Of a stretch of DNA of 64,000 nucleotides, positions 1 through 8,934 are shown piece by piece (positions within the stretch are counted from its first letter, which is position 1; each line of letters begins with the position of its first letter). Under the pieces are notes generated by a model, which worked only from the letters and a program-made list of their open reading frames with translations, did no database searches and had not been told where the DNA came from. The stretch covers positions 96,003 to 160,002 of the forward strand of contig NZ_QRBE01000004.1 in the NCBI RefSeq assembly GCF_003363155.1. Direction: 5' to 3'. A program made the translations under genes and the position numbers. Source of the stretch: Dyella monticola. Its GTDB lineage: Bacteria; Pseudomonadota; Gammaproteobacteria; Xanthomonadales; Rhodanobacteraceae.

Positions 1-975
1 GGCTGCGGCAAGACCACCTTGCTGCGCATGATCGCGGGGCTCGAATCGATGTCCTCGGGCACCTTGCGCATCGACGGGCGCGTGGTCAACGACGTGGCGC
101 CCAAGGATCGCGACATCGCGATGGTGTTCCAGAACTACGCGCTCTATCCGCACATGACCGTCGCGCAGAACCTTGGCTTCGGCCTGCATTTGCGCGGCAA
201 GCCCAAGGAGGAGATCGAGCGCCGCGTACGCGATGCCGCGCGCCTGCTGGAGCTGGAACATCGCCTGGATGCGCGGCCGGCCGCGCTGTCCGGCGGCCAA
301 CGCCAACGAGTGGCCTTGGGCCGCGCGCTGGTACGCGAGCCGAAGGTTTTCCTGCTCGATGAACCCCTGTCCAACCTCGATGCCCGGCTGCGCTTGTCGA
401 TGCGCGTGGAAATTGCGCGACTGCATCGCCGACTCAACACCACCACCCTCTACGTCACGCACGACCAGGTGGAAGCCATGACGCTGGGCGAGCGCATCGT
501 TGTGATCGACGGCGGCACCATCCAGCAGATCGACACGCCGATGAATCTTTATGACAAGCCAGCCAATCTGTTCGTGGCGGGTTTTCTTGGTTCGCCGGCG
601 ATGAATTTGTTGCGTGGACGGCTGCTTCGGGAAAACGGCTGGCAGCTGATATTGCCGGATGCGGCACTGCGCATCCATCCGTCGTCCGCGCAAGCCGCGG
701 CGTTGGAGGCGTGGAACGGTCGCGATGTGGCACTGGGTATCCGCCCGGAAGATGTGCAGGTGGTTGCACCCACTGACGCAGTGCTGGAAGCGAAAGTGGA
801 AGTGATCGAACCGGTCGGCAATGAGGCGTTTCTTAACCTGCGCTTCGCCGATCAAGCGATTGTTTCGCGTGTGTCGCCCCAGCATATGCCAGCGCCATGC
901 ACGACCTTGCCTCTGGCCTTCGCACACGGGCGACTGCATTTCTTCGATGCTGAGAGCGGCAAGCGGATCGCTTAG
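1..975 (+). CDS. Sugar ABC transporter ATP-binding subunit (UgpC/MsmX/MalK type), 5' truncated
   Basis: The reading frame is open from base 1, so the start codon lies left of the window; 324 residues are visible. The first visible residues, GCGKTT, are the Walker A loop. The Q-loop (VFQNYALYP) is near visible residue 44, the ABC signature LSGGQ at 96-100, Walker B with the catalytic Glu in LLDEP near 121, and the switch His in THD at 154. A C-terminal TOBE region follows, as in the MalK/UgpC family that energises CUT1 sugar importers at the inner membrane. It converges on the permease and binding-protein genes to its right, which carry no ATPase of their own. It may therefore power that importer and possibly others. 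Confidence 0.93.
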   Translation, partial: GCGKTTLLRMIAGLESMSSGTLRIDGRVVNDVAPKDRDIAMVFQNYALYPHMTVAQNLGFGLHLRGKPKEEIERRVRDAARLLELEHRLDARPAALSGGQRQRVALGRALVREPKVFLLDEPLSNLDARLRLSMRVEIARLHRRLNTTTLYVTHDQVEAMTLGERIVVIDGGTIQQIDTPMNLYDKPANLFVAGFLGSPAMNLLRGRLLRENGWQLILPDAALRIHPSSAQAAALEAWNGRDVALGIRPEDVQVVAPTDAVLEAKVEVIEPVGNEAFLNLRFADQAIVSRVSPQHMPAPCTTLPLAFAHGRLHFFDAESGKRIA

Positions 976-1038
976 GCCCATCGTCCCGGCGAACACCGGG
1001 GTGACCAGGTAATGAACGTCCGGGCGCATAGCAACCAT

Positions 1039-1860
1039 CTAGCCTTTCACGCTGCCCAACAGCAGCCCCTCCAGGTAATACCTCTGCAAGGCCAGAAACA
1101 GCACCAGCACCGGCACCACGGTAACGACCGAGCCGGCCATCATCAGCTCCGTATCCGTCGAGTGCTCGCGCGCCAGTGAAGCAAGCCCCAATGGCAGCGT
1201 GTAATGCTCCTGCCCGGTCAGCACGATCAGCGGCCACATGAAATCGTTCCATGCGGTGAGAAACGTGTAGATCGCCAATGTCACCATGATCGGCTTGAGC
1301 AGCGGCACCACGATGTGCAGGAAGATCCGCAGCTCGCCCGCGCCATCGATGCGCGCCGCTTCCAATAATTCGCTGGGGATACCGCGCGCATACTGACGCA
1401 CGAGAAAAATACCGAAGGCGCTGGCCATCGCCGGAACGATCACGCCACCGTAGTTATTCACCAGACCCATCGGCTTGAGCATCAAGAATAATGGCAGCAT
1501 CGCCACCTGCGCCGGAATCGCCAGCGTGCCGACCAGCGCCTTGAACAGCGTCTCGCGCCCCGCAAAGCGTAATTTCGCAAAGGCGTAGCCAGCCATCAGG
1601 TTCAATGCCAGCGATGAAAGCGTGATGGCACCCGATACCAGCAAGCTATTGAGCAGGTAGCGCCGCATTCCCGCATGCACAAACAACGCGTGATAGTTGT
1701 ACAGCGTCGCATGTGCGGGCAGCAGCGGCGGTGGCAAGGCATTGGCCTGACCGGGCTGCATCAGCGAGGCGGACAGCATCCACAGCATGGGAAACAACGC
1801 GACCAACGTACCGCCGATCAGCAGGCCATTGATCAACGCCTTGGCCATGCGCGGCGTCAT
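1039..1860 (-). CDS. Carbohydrate ABC transporter permease, MalG/LacG-like
   Basis: Predicted inner-membrane permease of a CUT1 sugar importer, 273 residues with about six hydrophobic segments. The family's cytoplasmic EAA loop (EAARIDGAG) lies at about 167-175 and would contact the ATPase. The chosen ATG overlaps the stop codon of the upstream permease gene in an ATGA (1857-1860), showing translational coupling. An upstream in-frame extension exists but would run deep into the neighbouring permease gene and is not believable. The substrate cannot be read from the sequence; the neighbouring GH144-like enzyme suggests an oligoglucoside. Confidence 0.92.
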   Translation of the reverse strand: MTPRMAKALINGLLIGGTLVALFPMLWMLSASLMQPGQANALPPPLLPAHATLYNYHALFVHAGMRRYLLNSLLVSGAITLSSLALNLMAGYAFAKLRFAGRETLFKALVGTLAIPAQVAMLPLFLMLKPMGLVNNYGGVIVPAMASAFGIFLVRQYARGIPSELLEAARIDGAGELRIFLHIVVPLLKPIMVTLAIYTFLTAWNDFMWPLIVLTGQEHYTLPLGLASLAREHSTDTELMMAGSVVTVVPVLVLFLALQRYYLEGLLLGSVKG

Positions 1861-2732
1861 GCGTCGGTCTCGCGCGTTATGCGCAGCATGCAGGTAGTGA
1901 CAATAAACATGATCACGAACAATAGAAACGCGATGGCCGAAGCCGAACCGATGTTCCACCACTTGAAGCCTTCGTCGTACATCAGGTACAGCACGCTCAC
2001 CGTGCTTTCCAATGGACCACCCTCGGTGATGACATAAGGCTCGGCAAAGAGCTGAAAATAACCCGAAACGGTGAGGATGCCGACCATCAACAACGTGGGT
2101 GTCAGCATCGGCAACGTGACATGCTGGAACTGCCGCCATGCGGATGCCCCGTCGATGCGCGCGGCCTCGTACAGTTCAGCCGGAATGGCTTGCAGACCGG
2201 CCAGCAGAATGACCATGTTGTAACCGAAGTTTTTCCACACCGCGAACAGGATGATGGTGGGCATCGCCCAGTGCGGGTCGCCCAGCCAGTCGATGGGGTG
2301 TATGCCCAACACGCCGAGCGCATCGTTCACCAGGCCATATTTGGTGTTGAACAGGTAACGCCACACCACCGCCATCGCGACCACCGTGGTGACCACCGGC
2401 GCGAACAGCGCCGTGCGGAAGAATGGCTTGCAGCGTACGAGGGGAGAGTGCAAGAGCAACGCCGCGCACAGCGATACGGCCATCGATAAGGGAACACCCG
2501 CCGCGACGAAATATACGGTATGCCACAGTGCCGCCCAGAACAGCGGGCGGTGCAGCAGCGCCCAGTAATTGTCGAACGCAACGAAGCGCAGATTGTGGAT
2601 GTCCGCCAGCGCATAAAGATCCAAATCGGTAAGGCTAAGTCCACACGCAGCGATCACGGGCACGAGGAAAAACACGCACAGCACGATGACGGCCGGTGCT
2701 AAAAACCACCATGCTGCACGTTGGCTGTTCAT
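1857..2732 (-). CDS. Carbohydrate ABC transporter permease, MalF/LacF-like
   Basis: Inner-membrane permease of the same CUT1 importer, 291 residues. It opens with a hydrophobic helix right after MNSQRAAWW and has the EAA loop (YEAARIDGAS) at about 188-197. The start ATG shares an ATGA (2729-2732) with the stop of the substrate-binding protein gene, and its own stop overlaps the next permease gene in the same way. The three genes are thus one translationally coupled unit. The short length and single EAA loop match the LacF/UgpA side of the family rather than the longer E. coli MalF. Confidence 0.92.
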   Translation of the reverse strand: MNSQRAAWWFLAPAVIVLCVFFLVPVIAACGLSLTDLDLYALADIHNLRFVAFDNYWALLHRPLFWAALWHTVYFVAAGVPLSMAVSLCAALLLHSPLVRCKPFFRTALFAPVVTTVVAMAVVWRYLFNTKYGLVNDALGVLGIHPIDWLGDPHWAMPTIILFAVWKNFGYNMVILLAGLQAIPAELYEAARIDGASAWRQFQHVTLPMLTPTLLMVGILTVSGYFQLFAEPYVITEGGPLESTVSVLYLMYDEGFKWWNIGSASAIAFLLFVIMFIVTTCMLRITRETDA

Positions 2733-4069
2733 AAAGCCGCGCTCGGTGAATGCGTGTGATCGAGCATCCACCGCCGCTTCTCCAGAATGCGATCGGCGCG
2801 ATGGTCGATCTCTGCGGCCGCCTGATCGATGGTGAGATGACCGGCTACCGCTTGCGCGGCGACGAGCTGCATTTCGTTGACGATCTGCTCCCACTCCGGC
2901 ACCGATGGCGTGGGCTTCAAGCGTTCCAGTTGCTCGCGAAATGCCTGTGCTTTCGGATCGCTGCGCAGCTTGCCCAGGTTCCAGGCACTGCGGCGCGGTG
3001 GCATGTCGCCCAACAGATCGTAGAAGCGCTGCTGCACGGCCGGCCGCGAAAGATATTCAATCAACATCCACGACGCATCCTTCTGCGTGGATGTACGGAA
3101 GATCACCAAGCTGGAGCCACCTGCCTCCGATGCACCGGGGCCGTCCGGCCCCGGCAGCGGTGCCGTGTTCCAGTCGGCCTCTTCTGAAGGGGGCAGGCGC
3201 TTGCGGAATTCGCCGATGTTCCAGGGACCTGAAAAGTAAAAGGCGTAAGTGCCGCGGCCGAATTCCTCCCACGGATTGCCGGCTTCGATATTGGTGATGG
3301 GTGGCGCTTCATGCAATTGAAACGTATCGACATAGAAGCTAAGCGCGCGTTTGAAGCCAGCACTTTCGAAATTGCCGTAACGACCACCGTCACGCAGTAA
3401 TGGATCGGGTTCCTCCAGCGCCAGCGAGGTAAGCTGGTCATATTCGTTGGTGGGCAACAGGATGCCGTACACACCACGCTCAGGATGACTAAGCGCGGCA
3501 AGCATGCGCCGCCATTGCGCCCAGTCGCGTGGGGGCGCGTTGAAGCCTGCAGCCTTGAGCAGATCGCTGCGATAAAACAGCAGGCGCGTATCGACATACC
3601 ACGGCACGCCGTAGAGCTTGCCGTCGAACACGTTGACCGACCAGATCGTGGCGAAGTAATCGCCCGGTTGAATCACCGGCGAATGGGCCACTCGCGCTTG
3701 CAATGGCGCCAACGCGTCGAGCGCGACGAACTCGGGCAGCCAGGTGTTGGGGAGCTGCGTCATATCCGGCAGGGAATCGCCGGCAAAAGCAGTGAGCAGT
3801 TTTTGATGAGCGGCCGACAGGGGCAGTTGTTGCAGCACCACGTGGATGCCGGGGTGTTCGCGCTCGAATTGAGGCATGAGTTGCGTGATGGCTTCGCCTT
3901 CGCGGCCGAAAGTCCAGAACGTCAGCGTATGAGAATCGGTGCGTTGCGCACATGCTGTAAGGCACGTGCAGAGCAATACCGCAACAATAAATACGCATGC
4001 GGTCCAATACCCCTTCTCCCCTCCGGGGAGAGGGTCGGGGTGAGGGGCCGGGCTTGCCACGATAATCAT
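2729..4069 (-). CDS. Extracellular sugar-binding lipoprotein of ABC transporter (SBP family 1)
   Basis: Periplasmic solute-binding protein of 446 residues feeding the two coupled permeases. A hydrophobic stretch ends in a lipobox (LTAC) around residue 40, so it is probably lipid-anchored. Motifs such as LTFWTFGREGE and the later PWNIGEFRKRLP region fit family 1 binding proteins. The N-terminal 20 or so residues before the hydrophobic core are unusual: they are encoded by a GC-rich interspersed repeat and read PHPDPLPGGEKG. No in-frame ATG or GTG follows the repeat before the signal core, so the ATG at 4069 is the only reasonable start although no good ribosome site precedes it. Confidence 0.88.
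   Translation of the reverse strand: MIIVASPAPHPDPLPGGEKGYWTACVFIVAVLLCTCLTACAQRTDSHTLTFWTFGREGEAITQLMPQFEREHPGIHVVLQQLPLSAAHQKLLTAFAGDSLPDMTQLPNTWLPEFVALDALAPLQARVAHSPVIQPGDYFATIWSVNVFDGKLYGVPWYVDTRLLFYRSDLLKAAGFNAPPRDWAQWRRMLAALSHPERGVYGILLPTNEYDQLTSLALEEPDPLLRDGGRYGNFESAGFKRALSFYVDTFQLHEAPPITNIEAGNPWEEFGRGTYAFYFSGPWNIGEFRKRLPPSEEADWNTAPLPGPDGPGASEAGGSSLVIFRTSTQKDASWMLIEYLSRPAVQQRFYDLLGDMPPRRSAWNLGKLRSDPKAQAFREQLERLKPTPSVPEWEQIVNEMQLVAAQAVAGHLTIDQAAAEIDHRADRILEKRRWMLDHTHSPSAAL
4010..4047. repeat. GC-rich interspersed dyad repeat, copy A
   Basis: The bottom strand begins CCCCTCACCCCGACCC and continues into CCGGAGGGG, a CCCTC/GAGGG dyad. The same element occurs in inverted orientation at 4133-4167. 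It lies inside the 5' coding end of the binding-protein gene and supplies its PHPDPLPGGEKG residues. I recall similar C-rich and G-rich palindromic repeats as common between genes in Xanthomonadales genomes; that statement is knowledge, not seen here. Confidence 0.7.
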
Positions 4070-4132
4070 AGGTTACGCGATGTATTACTCGGATGTTTTG
4101 TCCGGCAAAAATGCAGCCTTTTGCAAGCGTTA

Positions 4133-4167
4133 CCCCTCACCCCAGCCCGCTTCCCTCAGGGGGAGGG
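4133..4167. repeat. GC-rich interspersed dyad repeat, copy B (inverted relative to copy A)
   Basis: It starts CCCCTCACCCCAGCCC and ends CAGGGGGAGGG, clearly the same family as 4010-4047 but in the opposite orientation and diverged in the middle. It occupies the 117-bp gap between the GH144-like gene and the binding-protein gene. The two inverted copies could form a long stem in the polycistronic transcript and so lower downstream expression. Confidence 0.65.
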
Positions 4168-4186
4168 CGTCAAGCAGCGCGAAGTG

Positions 4187-5647
4187 CTATGGCACAGCCT
4201 GCTCTAGCCATCCTCCCGTAAATCCCGCACGCTGTAACCCTTTGCGTATATACGGGTTGCTTCGCATCACCTTCCACACAAAGCCGCTGCGCCAGTTTTC
4301 GATCATCAGCACGATGGGTCCTTGGTCGATACCGATCTGCAGGGTGTCGAACCAGCCTTTGCCAGGCACGATACGCCCCTCCTCCACATGTGTGGACACA
4401 TCCACGCTGGGGTTGAACGCGTCGACAAACCCATAGCGATCATACACATCGCTGCCATAGCGCTGTTTCATTGCCTCCAGCGCGGGCACGACGAGTTCTG
4501 GCGCGAACGCGATCGAGCCACCCGCGGCGGTGGGTGCGATGGTGCCGTCGTCGGAAATGTAGTCCAGCCCGGCACCACGCGCGGTGTAACCATCGAAGTG
4601 ACGTTCGCCGAGGCCAGGCAGGTTTACGGTGATATCGCCCGGACCGTTGCAGGCCGTCAGGCCCCACACGGTTTGGCCGTAACCCTTCCAATGCGACGGA
4701 TTGGCGATCGCATAGGCGCGCTGCGCGTAGACGGCGCGGCGGCCGTTCTCGACGTAGTCGAGGTCGTGTGCGCGGCTCCATGCGTCGCGAATGCCACGAA
4801 AATCCACCCACGCTTCGCTGTACTGGTGGCCGAACAATGGCGCGAAATTCAGAAAGGTTTGTCCGTAGAACGTGCCCCATTGGCGTGGATAGGTGCGCGT
4901 CCATGCCGACCATGCATTATCCGTAATGGCATGCGTGGGCGAACCGAGCGCGAGGATATAGACCAGCATGCCCTCGTCATAACCTTTCCAATCCGCATCG
5001 ATGAACTTGCCCCCCGGTGTCCAGCCCATGCTGATCAGCGGCGCGCGCGGCTGCATCCAGGTCCAGTCCACGCGCCGATAGATGGTGTCGGCGAGCTTGC
5101 GGATGGCTTTTTCCTTGGGTGTATCGCGATCGTAATAGCTCTCGGCAAACAGCACGCCGCCAAGCAGCAGCGTGGTATCCACGCTCGACAGCTCGATGTT
5201 CCGGTCGAAGCGCTTGCCCGTGTGCATGTCGAGGAAGTGATAGAAAAAGCCCTGGTAGCCGGCAGCGTCGTCTTCGCTATCGTTTTCCGGCGCACTGGCA
5301 AAGAAGCGCAGCGTGGCCAGCGTGCGATCGACCGCTTGCGCGCGCGTGATGTAACCGCGCTCCACACCGATGCCATAAGCGGTCAAACCAAAACCCACCG
5401 AGGCGATGCTGGAAAACGATGGCCCTGGATAATGATCGGGAATCAAGCCATTGGTGGGATTGGCGCTGTCCCAGAACCACTGAAATGTTCGCTTCTCCAG
5501 CTCCGCGACCATCGCCTGCTGGTTGGCTGGCAGCGAATCGAAGCGTTCGGTTGGGTAGCGTGCCAGTACCGGCGGCGACCAGCTGCTTGCGATCACCAGC
5601 GTGGCAATCAGCATGCTTGTTAACGCGTGTCGAAAAACGGTGACCAT
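4187..5647 (-). CDS. Secreted glycoamylase-like (PF10091) glycoside hydrolase, GH144-like candidate beta-1,2-glucanase
   Basis: 486-residue protein with a signal peptide (MVTVFRHALTSML... ending near VLA) and the long alpha-helical domain usually labelled glycoamylase-like or COG5368. Recognisable blocks are FQWFWDSANP, GLIPDHYPGP, the GYDEGMLVYILALGSPTH segment and DGTIAPTAAGGS. The Pfam glycoamylase-like family overlaps CAZy GH144, whose studied members act on beta-1,2-glucans, so the name glycoamylase may mislead. It lies between a TonB receptor and a sugar ABC importer in one direction, which fits breakdown of an imported oligosaccharide in the periplasm. The ATG at 5647 was chosen because the signal peptide begins there; no clear Shine-Dalgarno precedes it. 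Confidence 0.85.
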   Translation of the reverse strand: MVTVFRHALTSMLIATLVIASSWSPPVLARYPTERFDSLPANQQAMVAELEKRTFQWFWDSANPTNGLIPDHYPGPSFSSIASVGFGLTAYGIGVERGYITRAQAVDRTLATLRFFASAPENDSEDDAAGYQGFFYHFLDMHTGKRFDRNIELSSVDTTLLLGGVLFAESYYDRDTPKEKAIRKLADTIYRRVDWTWMQPRAPLISMGWTPGGKFIDADWKGYDEGMLVYILALGSPTHAITDNAWSAWTRTYPRQWGTFYGQTFLNFAPLFGHQYSEAWVDFRGIRDAWSRAHDLDYVENGRRAVYAQRAYAIANPSHWKGYGQTVWGLTACNGPGDITVNLPGLGERHFDGYTARGAGLDYISDDGTIAPTAAGGSIAFAPELVVPALEAMKQRYGSDVYDRYGFVDAFNPSVDVSTHVEEGRIVPGKGWFDTLQIGIDQGPIVLMIENWRSGFVWKVMRSNPYIRKGLQRAGFTGGWLEQAVP

Positions 5648-5852
5648 CGTGGGGACGAGTTCAATGGGAAAGGAGGTGGCAGTTCGGATCGATGGTTCAA
5701 CGTCTACGCCGGAGCACGCTGCGGTCCGCGAAACACGCAGCGCGCCCTGGTCCGAGGCAGCGCAGCATCCGTGCAGCCTTGCTCCTTCTCCGCTCCGGTC
5801 GTGAAGTAACCGGCGAGGGGATGAAACGCATTCTGACGTCTCAGACGACAAA

Positions 5853-5869
5853 GCTCGCGCACGGCGAGC
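5853..5869 (-). terminator. Stem-loop downstream of the TonB receptor gene
   Basis: GCTCGC and GCGAGC form a 6-bp stem with a 5-base loop, extended by flanking A/T pairs and followed on the minus strand by TTTGT. It begins 18 bases after the receptor stop codon. It is a weak terminator or attenuator that could separate receptor and downstream gene expression. The remaining 200 bases up to the GH144-like gene show only a further CGCTGCG/CGCAGCG dyad at 5717-5742. Confidence 0.4.
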
Positions 5870-5887
5870 CTTGTTCGTTTTCGCGCA

Positions 5888-8800
5888 TCAGAACTTGATA
5901 CCCAGCGTCAACTTCACTTCACACGGCGTACCCAGAATATTGCCTGTCGGGTCGTACAGTGCCGGGGTTCGGTTGAGTACGCCGTTGGAACCATAGTTGG
6001 TGATGTAATCGCTGTAGTTGTTCCAATTGAATGCATTCAACAAGTCCAGGCGCACATAACCATTGAAGCTGCTATAGATCTTGAAGTTCTTGGTGACCTG
6101 GAAATCGAGCGAGCGATAGCCAAAGATCGGACCGCCAAACAGAAAGTGCGAACCTGGCGGCGTCGAACTGTACGGCACGCATCCACTGGGTGTGGTGGTG
6201 TCGTTGAAGCACGCGAGGCTAAGCGCCGGAATGGGCGTGGCGAGCGTCAGCTTCGCGCCGAACAGCAACCCCCATGGACCATCGAGCGATGCCGTGGCCA
6301 CCAGGCGATGGCGTGCCACTGCCGAACCAATGAACGGATACTGGCCAATAGTCTCTTCGTCGAACGCGTATTGATCGGTTACGTCCTGACTATCGTTGTT
6401 CTGCAACGCATGCGAGTAGGTGTACGCAATCGTCACACCCCAGTGCGATTCGGGCGTATAGGGCTTCTCCGCGGAGATAAGCAACTGGGTCGTCTTGGTC
6501 TCCAGTCCGTTGTTGGCGATGATCAGGTTGCCCCAGCCCGGAATGCCATCATTCCATGGCTGACTGCCGTTCTCCCAGAACGAACCATTGGGATAGCGAT
6601 TGCCGAGCTGGTAGACCAAGCCGTCGAAGCTGTTGACGCGCGCGACGGTAACGTCCGTATTCCACTCGCCGATTTGATTGCGCATACCAAGGCTGACCTG
6701 GTCTGAATACGGCGTCTTCAGATTGTTGGTCACCATGTCGACTTCGCGACCCGCGGTGGTTGCGGTAAGCAAGCTCTGCAAAACACCTAGACCACCGTAG
6801 TACGCAGGATTCCAAGGGATGCAACTGGCGCTCGGTGTACACGGCAGGTACGCGTTCTGGAACGTGATGGTTGGCTGCGCGAGTGCGAGCTTGGTCTGTT
6901 CAAGCTGCAGTAGCTCATAAAGATTGCGATCGTACGAACGTCCCGCGCCACCATGGATGACGTGCGCCTGGTCGCCGTTGATGTCGTAGGAGAAGCCAAA
7001 GCGCGGCATGAACTCGTTGTCTTGCGCATTGCGATTGTGGCCATTGCTGATGTAGTTGCCGACGTCGATGCCACCCAGGGCGAGTGACTGCGCATAGGTT
7101 TGTCCCGGCGTAGCACCCGGATAGGGATTGGGCGAATAGAGCGCGTTGATCACCGACTGGGGCGTCACCCAGTTGAGATAGGAAGGTGTCTGCTCGTAGT
7201 CCCACCGTAGACCCAGGTTCAAGGTCAAGTGGTCGTCCACCGTCCAGTCGTCCTGGATGTACGTACCCAGCTGCCGGTCGGACGTACGCACGACCGGACT
7301 GGTGCCAGGCAGCGCGATCGGAAATTGCACCTGATATGGATCGGGGTCTGTGCCCGTCGGCGTCACGTAGTAGGAAAATTGCGGGTTGTAGTTGAAGGCA
7401 TCCTGCGCGGTCAGCGTCACCAGCTTGTAGCTGACACCCATCTTGATGACGTGGTCGCCATGCCACTCGAAATCGTTGAAGGTGAGGTCGTCGGAGATCG
7501 ACGGGCCTTTCTGGCCCTTGTCTTGCCCTGACAGTGGTGAAGCGGCACCGACGTCGAGAATCTCTTGCGTACCCGCGGAGGGGAGCGTGGTGTAGACCGA
7601 TCCATTACCGAATTCGACAGGTGTTGGCTTGTAGAACGCATTCTCGTAAGTGAACTGCAAGCGGTTGAACCAGCTGTCGGCGCTGTGATCCCAACGAATG
7701 TCGAAGCGACGGTCGTAGTTGATCAGATTCACCGCGGTCGAGGCAGCCTCACCGGTTCCAGGACCACTGATCGCCGTTTCAGAGCGATATTTTCCGCTCA
7801 GTTCAAAGCGATCCCGGTCGGTGGGTTCCCAGTCGAATTTCACGAAGTAGAGATCTTCCTTGAACGGCAAACTGCTGGGTCCAAGTTGCGCCTGTGCGGC
7901 GGCAGGTAATTGAGGAACGAGGTCTGCCGCATTGCCCGGCGAAATGGCGATCGGCGTGTCGTATTCCTTACCTTCATAGGCCATGAAGAAATGCGCCTTG
8001 TCCTGGATGATCGGGCCGCCGAAGGAGAAACCGTATTCCTTGTCGTGTGAGGGCTGTTTCTTGCCGTCCGCCGCTTCGGAGGGTGTCTCCGCGCGCATCC
8101 AGGTGTCGGTCCAGTCGCCGAACAATTCGCCATGGAATTGGTTGGTGCCGGACTTGGTTTCCGCCGTCACCGCTGCGCTGGAAATCTGATCGTATTCGGC
8201 CTTGTAGTTGGACGTGATGACTTTGTATTCACCGATCGCCAACTGCGGGAACGGATTACCTTGGCTGGATGTCTGGCCGGTAATCCCACCAGGCAACACG
8301 TAGTTTTTTTGCCCGACGCCGTCGATGTACACGTTGATCGCCGACGGTGCCTGACCGCCCGACTGCAGGCTGGTGTTGCCGTTCTGCTGAACCGTAAACA
8401 CCATGCCCGGCACAGTGTCGGCAAATTCGAGGAAGTTGCGTGTGATCTGCGGAACCGTCGAGATCTCGCGTTGCGATACGGTGGTGCCGACTTCGGACGT
8501 CGTCACCTCCTGCAACGTGCTGGCATTGACGGTAATGGCACCGAGGTTTTTCGCATTGGCCGCGTTCCCCGCCGTTGCCGCAGCCACGTTGAAATTGAGC
8601 GTCCCGGTCGAAGCCACCGTCAGCGTCACCACCCGCTGTGTGGCCGGACCCGCATCCACCTTGTAGGTGCCTGGCGGCAGGCTGACCAAGGCGTAGGTGC
8701 CATCTGCACCCACTTTAGTGACGCGCGTATACCCGGTTGCAACGTTGGTCGCGGTGATCGTGGCATTGGGCGTTGCCGATCCGCGCAGGTTGGCATCGGC

Positions 8801-8899
8801 GCTTTGTGCGTAAGACGCCATCGGCAATGCAGCGGCCGTTACGGCGGCTGCGATCAATCGCGCTAACAGCAGTCTCTTGTAATTGCATACAGCGTTCAT
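5888..8899 (-). CDS. TonB-dependent outer membrane receptor with N-terminal carboxypeptidase-regulatory-like domain (Oar type)
   Basis: 1003-residue outer membrane receptor. A signal peptide ends at ASYA; a carboxypeptidase-regulatory-like beta-sandwich covers about residues 35-115; a plug follows (GAITVNAS..., then NVYIDGVGQ), then a long beta-barrel ending in the C-terminal Phe typical of outer membrane barrels (LTLGIKF). The ATG at 8899 is chosen over an upstream in-frame start because GGGAGGGGAGAG precedes it. It sits 35 bp after the LacI gene in the same direction and upstream of the GH144-like enzyme. It is therefore the likely entry port for the saccharide used by this locus. Confidence 0.92.
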   Translation of the reverse strand: MNAVCNYKRLLLARLIAAAVTAAALPMASYAQSADANLRGSATPNATITATNVATGYTRVTKVGADGTYALVSLPPGTYKVDAGPATQRVVTLTVASTGTLNFNVAAATAGNAANAKNLGAITVNASTLQEVTTSEVGTTVSQREISTVPQITRNFLEFADTVPGMVFTVQQNGNTSLQSGGQAPSAINVYIDGVGQKNYVLPGGITGQTSSQGNPFPQLAIGEYKVITSNYKAEYDQISSAAVTAETKSGTNQFHGELFGDWTDTWMRAETPSEAADGKKQPSHDKEYGFSFGGPIIQDKAHFFMAYEGKEYDTPIAISPGNAADLVPQLPAAAQAQLGPSSLPFKEDLYFVKFDWEPTDRDRFELSGKYRSETAISGPGTGEAASTAVNLINYDRRFDIRWDHSADSWFNRLQFTYENAFYKPTPVEFGNGSVYTTLPSAGTQEILDVGAASPLSGQDKGQKGPSISDDLTFNDFEWHGDHVIKMGVSYKLVTLTAQDAFNYNPQFSYYVTPTGTDPDPYQVQFPIALPGTSPVVRTSDRQLGTYIQDDWTVDDHLTLNLGLRWDYEQTPSYLNWVTPQSVINALYSPNPYPGATPGQTYAQSLALGGIDVGNYISNGHNRNAQDNEFMPRFGFSYDINGDQAHVIHGGAGRSYDRNLYELLQLEQTKLALAQPTITFQNAYLPCTPSASCIPWNPAYYGGLGVLQSLLTATTAGREVDMVTNNLKTPYSDQVSLGMRNQIGEWNTDVTVARVNSFDGLVYQLGNRYPNGSFWENGSQPWNDGIPGWGNLIIANNGLETKTTQLLISAEKPYTPESHWGVTIAYTYSHALQNNDSQDVTDQYAFDEETIGQYPFIGSAVARHRLVATASLDGPWGLLFGAKLTLATPIPALSLACFNDTTTPSGCVPYSSTPPGSHFLFGGPIFGYRSLDFQVTKNFKIYSSFNGYVRLDLLNAFNWNNYSDYITNYGSNGVLNRTPALYDPTGNILGTPCEVKLTLGIKF

Positions 8900-8934
8900 G
8901 CTCTCCCCTCCCAGACAGTTCACTGTGGATGTCG

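Noticed and set aside
3489-4007. Minus-strand frame starting at the ATG just after the GC-rich repeat, with the repeat acting as a ribosome site
   Set aside because: It is out of frame with the binding-protein gene and its product shows no family features; the binding protein itself is unmistakable.
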